Positions 43,834-46,714 of a stretch of 46,714 bases of DNA are shown in pieces (within the stretch, counting starts at the first letter, position 1; the number at the start of each line of letters is the position of its first letter). The notes under the pieces are model-generated. The model ran no database searches. It had not been told where the DNA came from and saw only the letters and a program-made list of their open reading frames with translations. The stretch comes from Bacteroidota bacterium. Its GTDB lineage: Bacteria > Bacteroidota > Bacteroidia > Bacteroidales > UBA4417. Position numbers and translations under genes: made by a program. The stretch covers positions 1 to 46,714 of the forward strand of contig JAKLFM010000020.1 of NCBI GenBank assembly GCA_022711175.1. Reading direction: 5' to 3'.

Positions 43834-44742
43834 TTATTTCGCTCCGCCCGACGCCAGGATTTGCTGGTATTTTGAGCTGTGGGCAGGATCAATTTCTTTG
43901 AGGATATTTACAGCCCTGGTTTTGTCCATTGGCGATGCCTGCGAATATATATTTACAAGTTCGTCGCGTTTGGCTTCTGTCATAAGCTGAAGTATAAACA
44001 AACCGGGCTTTTCGCGGCCTGCTTTTTGAAAATTTTCAAGACATTCGGTAACTGATGCACGACCAAGGTCAATATTGTCGGACATAACATCGAGGCCGAG
44101 CCGGTGATACTGGTAAATGCCTTCGCGCAATGGCGAATAGGCGCCATTCATCAGGTTTTCGACAAGCCAGAAACGATTTCGCATACTTTCAAAAGCCTTC
44201 CATCCTTTTTCCTGCGAATTCTGTGCTGTATTAACAATGGCTTTGGCTTTTTCAAAATAAGGAGTGCCTCCCATAAGTGAATATGAATCAGCATCCAGGC
44301 CTAAAAAAATATATACATAATAGGCAATTACCGAAGTAAGATTCGATGTAAAAGCATCGTCAGTGTATATAAGTGGTTCATATTCAACATATTTAAAATC
44401 TATGTCGGTATCAATATAATTGAGCAGGTTGGTATTGTAAGAAGTTTTGTAAACGGGCCGTTGTAAAACAAGATTGAGCCTTCCTTTAAACTGGTCGGAT
44501 GAAACCCGGTCATTGATGGTTAGCATCATAGAGCACTCAATACGTTCTTCGGGTTTATAAACATAATTCGTCCATTTCCGGTTGTTAACAAACTCATAGA
44601 TGGCCGATTGCATTGTCTGGAAAACCTTGCGTTCGGAACCTTCAACCTGAGGTGCATTTACCGAAACCTGGCAAATAAATTCCTGGGCTTTCATGAGCAT
44701 AGGCAGGATAACTGAAAGTACCAGTAGGATTTGTCGTTTCAT
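43834..44742 (-). CDS. DUF4835-family exported protein (PorD-like, possible type IX secretion factor)
   Basis: 302 residues with a signal peptide (first 20 residues, ending MKAQ). Family features include FICQVSVNAPQVEGSERKVF near the N-terminus, FVNNRKWTNYVYKPEERIEC, and YVYIFLGLDADSYSLMGGTP. This family lies between coaBC and recN in many Bacteroidota. As I recall, it has been linked to type IX secretion under the name PorD; I cannot confirm that here. coaBC overlaps neither end, 9 bp upstream. Confidence 0.8.
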   Translation of the reverse strand: MKRQILLVLSVILPMLMKAQEFICQVSVNAPQVEGSERKVFQTMQSAIYEFVNNRKWTNYVYKPEERIECSMMLTINDRVSSDQFKGRLNLVLQRPVYKTSYNTNLLNYIDTDIDFKYVEYEPLIYTDDAFTSNLTSVIAYYVYIFLGLDADSYSLMGGTPYFEKAKAIVNTAQNSQEKGWKAFESMRNRFWLVENLMNGAYSPLREGIYQYHRLGLDVMSDNIDLGRASVTECLENFQKAGREKPGLFILQLMTEAKRDELVNIYSQASPMDKTRAVNILKEIDPAHSSKYQQILASGGAK

Positions 44743-44751
44743 GGTAACAAA

Positions 44752-45978
44752 CTATTTCGGGCGATGGAGGTTTGATTTAATGTATATGCGCTGAACCTGA
44801 TCGAGGATATCGGCAGCTACTTCTGATTTTGGTTTTAAACCATATTCAAGTGTATCACCTTCTCTATTAACAATGGTCACTTTATTGGTTGCATAGCCAA
44901 ATCCGGCGCCTTTATCGCGCATTGAATTAAGAACGATAAAATCGAGGTTTTTCGTATTCAGCTTTTTGCCTGCATTCTCAATTTCGTGATCGGTTTCGAG
45001 GGCAAAACCAACCAATACCTGGCCCTTCTTCTTCATTTTTCCGCATCCAGCAAGTATATCAGCAGTTGGAACGAGTTCCAGGTTAAATTTTACTGAACTG
45101 CTTTTCTTAATTTTTTTATCAGCGTACACAACGGGTTTATAATCAGCTACTGCGGCTGCCATTATTGCCACATTGCACTTGCGAAAGTTACCAATGGCAG
45201 CATTGAACATTTCGGCAGCCGTGCCAACCTTGATAATATTTATTGCCGGGTGGTTTGGCAACTCATGAACCGGTCCTGTGATAAGCGTAACATCAGCTCC
45301 CCTCATGGCAGCTTCCATGGCAAGGCTGTTGCCCATTTGTCCGCTCGAGTGGTTACTGATATATCGCACCGGATCGATGGGTTCAATGGTCGGACCGCTG
45401 GTAATCATGACTTTTACGCCATTAAGGCTGCCGGCTTTTTCGAAGTGACACTCAAGAATCTTGAAAATATTTGCAGGCTCTTCAAGCCGTCCAAACCCGG
45501 TGAGGCCGCTGGCAAGTTCTCCTTCGGCAGGGGCAATCAGCAGGTTGCCAAACGATTGGAGTTTCGTGATATTTGACTGGGTAGTCGGATGGTAATACAT
45601 ATCAACATCCATTGCCGGAGCAAAATACACAGGGCATCGGGCTGCCAGGTAAACTGCAGTAAGCAGGTTATCGGTAATGCCTGTAGCCATTTTTGCCATT
45701 GTGTTTGCCGAAAGAGGAGCAAAAAGCATCACGTCAGCCCAGCTGCCAAGTTCAATGTGGCTGGTCCAGGAACCGTCAGTTTCGTTGAATGGCTTTATAT
45801 AAACAGGTGACTGCGAAAGGGTTGATAGAGTCAAAGGCGTTACGAAATCACATGCTGAAGGAGTCATCACCACTTTAACTTCGGCTCCGTCTTTTATTAA
45901 CAACCGCACAAGCAATGGGATTTTATATGCAGCAATGCTACCTGTGATTGCAATCAGGATTTTCTTTCCTTTAAGCAT
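44752..45978 (-). CDS. coaBC: Bifunctional phosphopantothenoylcysteine decarboxylase / phosphopantothenate-cysteine ligase
   Basis: Two steps of coenzyme A synthesis. 408 residues. The N-terminal CoaC flavoprotein (1-180) has ITGSIAAYK (10-18), TLSTLSQSP, HIELGSWADVMLFAPLSANT (active-site His) and APAMDVDMY. The CoaB ligase follows: VMITSGPTIEPIDPVRYISN, MGNSLAMEAAMRGADVTL, AAAVADYKPV and the KIKK substrate loop. It lies 56 bp after rpoZ. Confidence 0.97.
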   Translation of the reverse strand: MLKGKKILIAITGSIAAYKIPLLVRLLIKDGAEVKVVMTPSACDFVTPLTLSTLSQSPVYIKPFNETDGSWTSHIELGSWADVMLFAPLSANTMAKMATGITDNLLTAVYLAARCPVYFAPAMDVDMYYHPTTQSNITKLQSFGNLLIAPAEGELASGLTGFGRLEEPANIFKILECHFEKAGSLNGVKVMITSGPTIEPIDPVRYISNHSSGQMGNSLAMEAAMRGADVTLITGPVHELPNHPAINIIKVGTAAEMFNAAIGNFRKCNVAIMAAAVADYKPVVYADKKIKKSSSVKFNLELVPTADILAGCGKMKKKGQVLVGFALETDHEIENAGKKLNTKNLDFIVLNSMRDKGAGFGYATNKVTIVNREGDTLEYGLKPKSEVAADILDQVQRIYIKSNLHRPK

Positions 45979-46034
45979 ATTGTTGATTATTAACAGGTAA
46001 CCGTAATTCGTGCACTAAAACGGCAGGCGCCTGG

Positions 46035-46367
46035 TTATTCAGGTTTCAGTTCCTTCGAAGGGTTGCGGAAATAAATCTGGTCGTTGAGCATTTCGTGGGT
46101 TGCAATGAGTGTAGGTTTCGGCAAATGCTCATAAAACTTGGCAAGCTCAATTTGTTCACGGTTCTCAAAAACCTCTTCCAGGTTATCGGTAGGAGTTGCA
46201 AACTCATCAATCTTGTTGTCAAGCTCTTCCTTAATTTCCAACCCGATTTGATTCGCCCGCTTTGCAAGAATAGCAACCGTTTCGTAAATATTCTCAGTAG
46301 GAGCATTGAGGTCGCTCATATTGCGTGTTACAGTGGAAGTGTCAATTCTAAGTTTCTTGTAATCCAT
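46035..46367 (-). CDS. rpoZ: DNA-directed RNA polymerase omega subunit (Bacteroidota type)
   Basis: 110 residues. TENIYETVAILAKRANQIGL (25-44) is the RpoZ core that wraps the beta' C-terminus; LDNKIDEFATPTDNLEEVFENR and KFYEHLPKPTLIATHEML are the Bacteroidota-specific extension. It stabilises the polymerase. Placed between bamD and coaBC, as in other Bacteroidota. Confidence 0.88.
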   Translation of the reverse strand: MDYKKLRIDTSTVTRNMSDLNAPTENIYETVAILAKRANQIGLEIKEELDNKIDEFATPTDNLEEVFENREQIELAKFYEHLPKPTLIATHEMLNDQIYFRNPSKELKPE

Positions 46368-46390
46368 ATGATGAAGGGTAAATATTTGTT

Positions 46391-46714
46391 TTACAGTAAT
46401 TTGCGTATGTTTTTTTCGATATTTTTTGCCTGGTTAACGAATTGGCTCTCGGGAAATTCGGTAAGCAAAGCTTTGGAAGCTTCGAGCGCATCGTTTAGCC
46501 GTTCCTTTTTCTTTGAATCTATGCTGTTGACGGCATAATCGTACTTGGCGAGGAGAATCTGGTACATAATATCAGCTTTCCGCTGCGATTCAGGGAAATC
46601 TTTCAGCACATTATTGAACGAAACAATTGCTGCTTTATAATCGGCCATTTTGTAATACATCGTGGCCACATCATAGGCTTTTTTCTCGAGTTTGCCCCGC
46701 AATTCATCAATCAG
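46391..46714 (-). CDS. bamD: Outer membrane protein assembly factor BamD (5' partial)
   Basis: The reading frame is open to the right edge, so only the last 107 residues are present. Two TPR-like helix pairs are visible: YDVATMYYKMADYKAAIVSF with NNVLKDFPES, and the DALEASKALLTEFPESQFVN repeat near the end. This is the C-terminal half of the BamD/YfiO lipoprotein, which works with BamA to insert outer-membrane proteins. rpoZ follows 23 bp downstream. Confidence 0.82.
   Translation of the reverse strand: MIDELRGKLEKKAYDVATMYYKMADYKAAIVSFNNVLKDFPESQRKADIMYQILLAKYDYAVNSIDSKKKERLNDALEASKALLTEFPESQFVNQAKNIEKNIRKLL

Noticed and set aside
46095..46538. A 147-codon plus-strand ORF
   Set aside because: Antisense to rpoZ and bamD, whose assignments are clear.

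Overview
The window is a stretch of Bacteroidota chromosome, most likely Bacteroidales or a near relative. The evidence is: -7 promoter boxes of the form TAnnTTTG with few Shine-Dalgarno sites; a partial type IX secretion C-terminal sorting domain at the left edge; a GldI-type FKBP lipoprotein; a Bacteroidota-type RNA polymerase omega subunit; and the gene order bamD-rpoZ-coaBC-DUF4835-recN. The genes are almost all chromosomal housekeeping genes. I saw no insertion sequence, prophage, CRISPR array, tRNA or rRNA.

Left part (1-5065): the tail of a secreted protein, a 760-bp AT-rich gap, an XRE-type regulator convergent with ndk, then an nrnA-gldI-triple-FKBP operon that ends at a bidirectional terminator. 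From 5066 to 12349, on the minus strand, a small membrane protein, mutL, two rhomboid proteases, an EEP-family hydrolase and uvrB form one apparent operon. From 12496 to 19788 come a GroES-like protein, a DUF6580 membrane protein, a lipoprotein amidohydrolase, a CoA-type Nudix hydrolase, clpS, an M48 metalloprotease and a RelA/SpoT protein whose hydrolase site is degenerate.

Middle (19864-23909): a small protein made of two repeated OB-like modules is followed by a gene-free, densely structured segment (about 20480-21176). This segment has its own promoter-like boxes, many GNRA/UNCG-capped hairpins and a strong intrinsic terminator. I read it as a roughly 700-nt noncoding RNA that I cannot assign to a known class, and it is the most interesting item here. 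A trkA-trkH potassium uptake pair follows; the channel has a long extra membrane N-terminus.

Right part: an acidic small protein, glgB, a membrane-anchored SRPBCC/GyrI-like protein, a TPR protein, gyrA, and divergent clpC. On the minus strand from 40389 to 34567 lies an operon of etfB, etfA, a membrane Fe-S/NarI-like protein, a CCG-domain Fe-S protein and an acyl-CoA dehydrogenase. Together these look like a route from acyl-CoA oxidation through electron transfer flavoprotein to the quinone pool. The window ends with a soluble TonB-C-domain protein and the minus-strand run bamD (partial), rpoZ, coaBC, DUF4835, recN and fabI.
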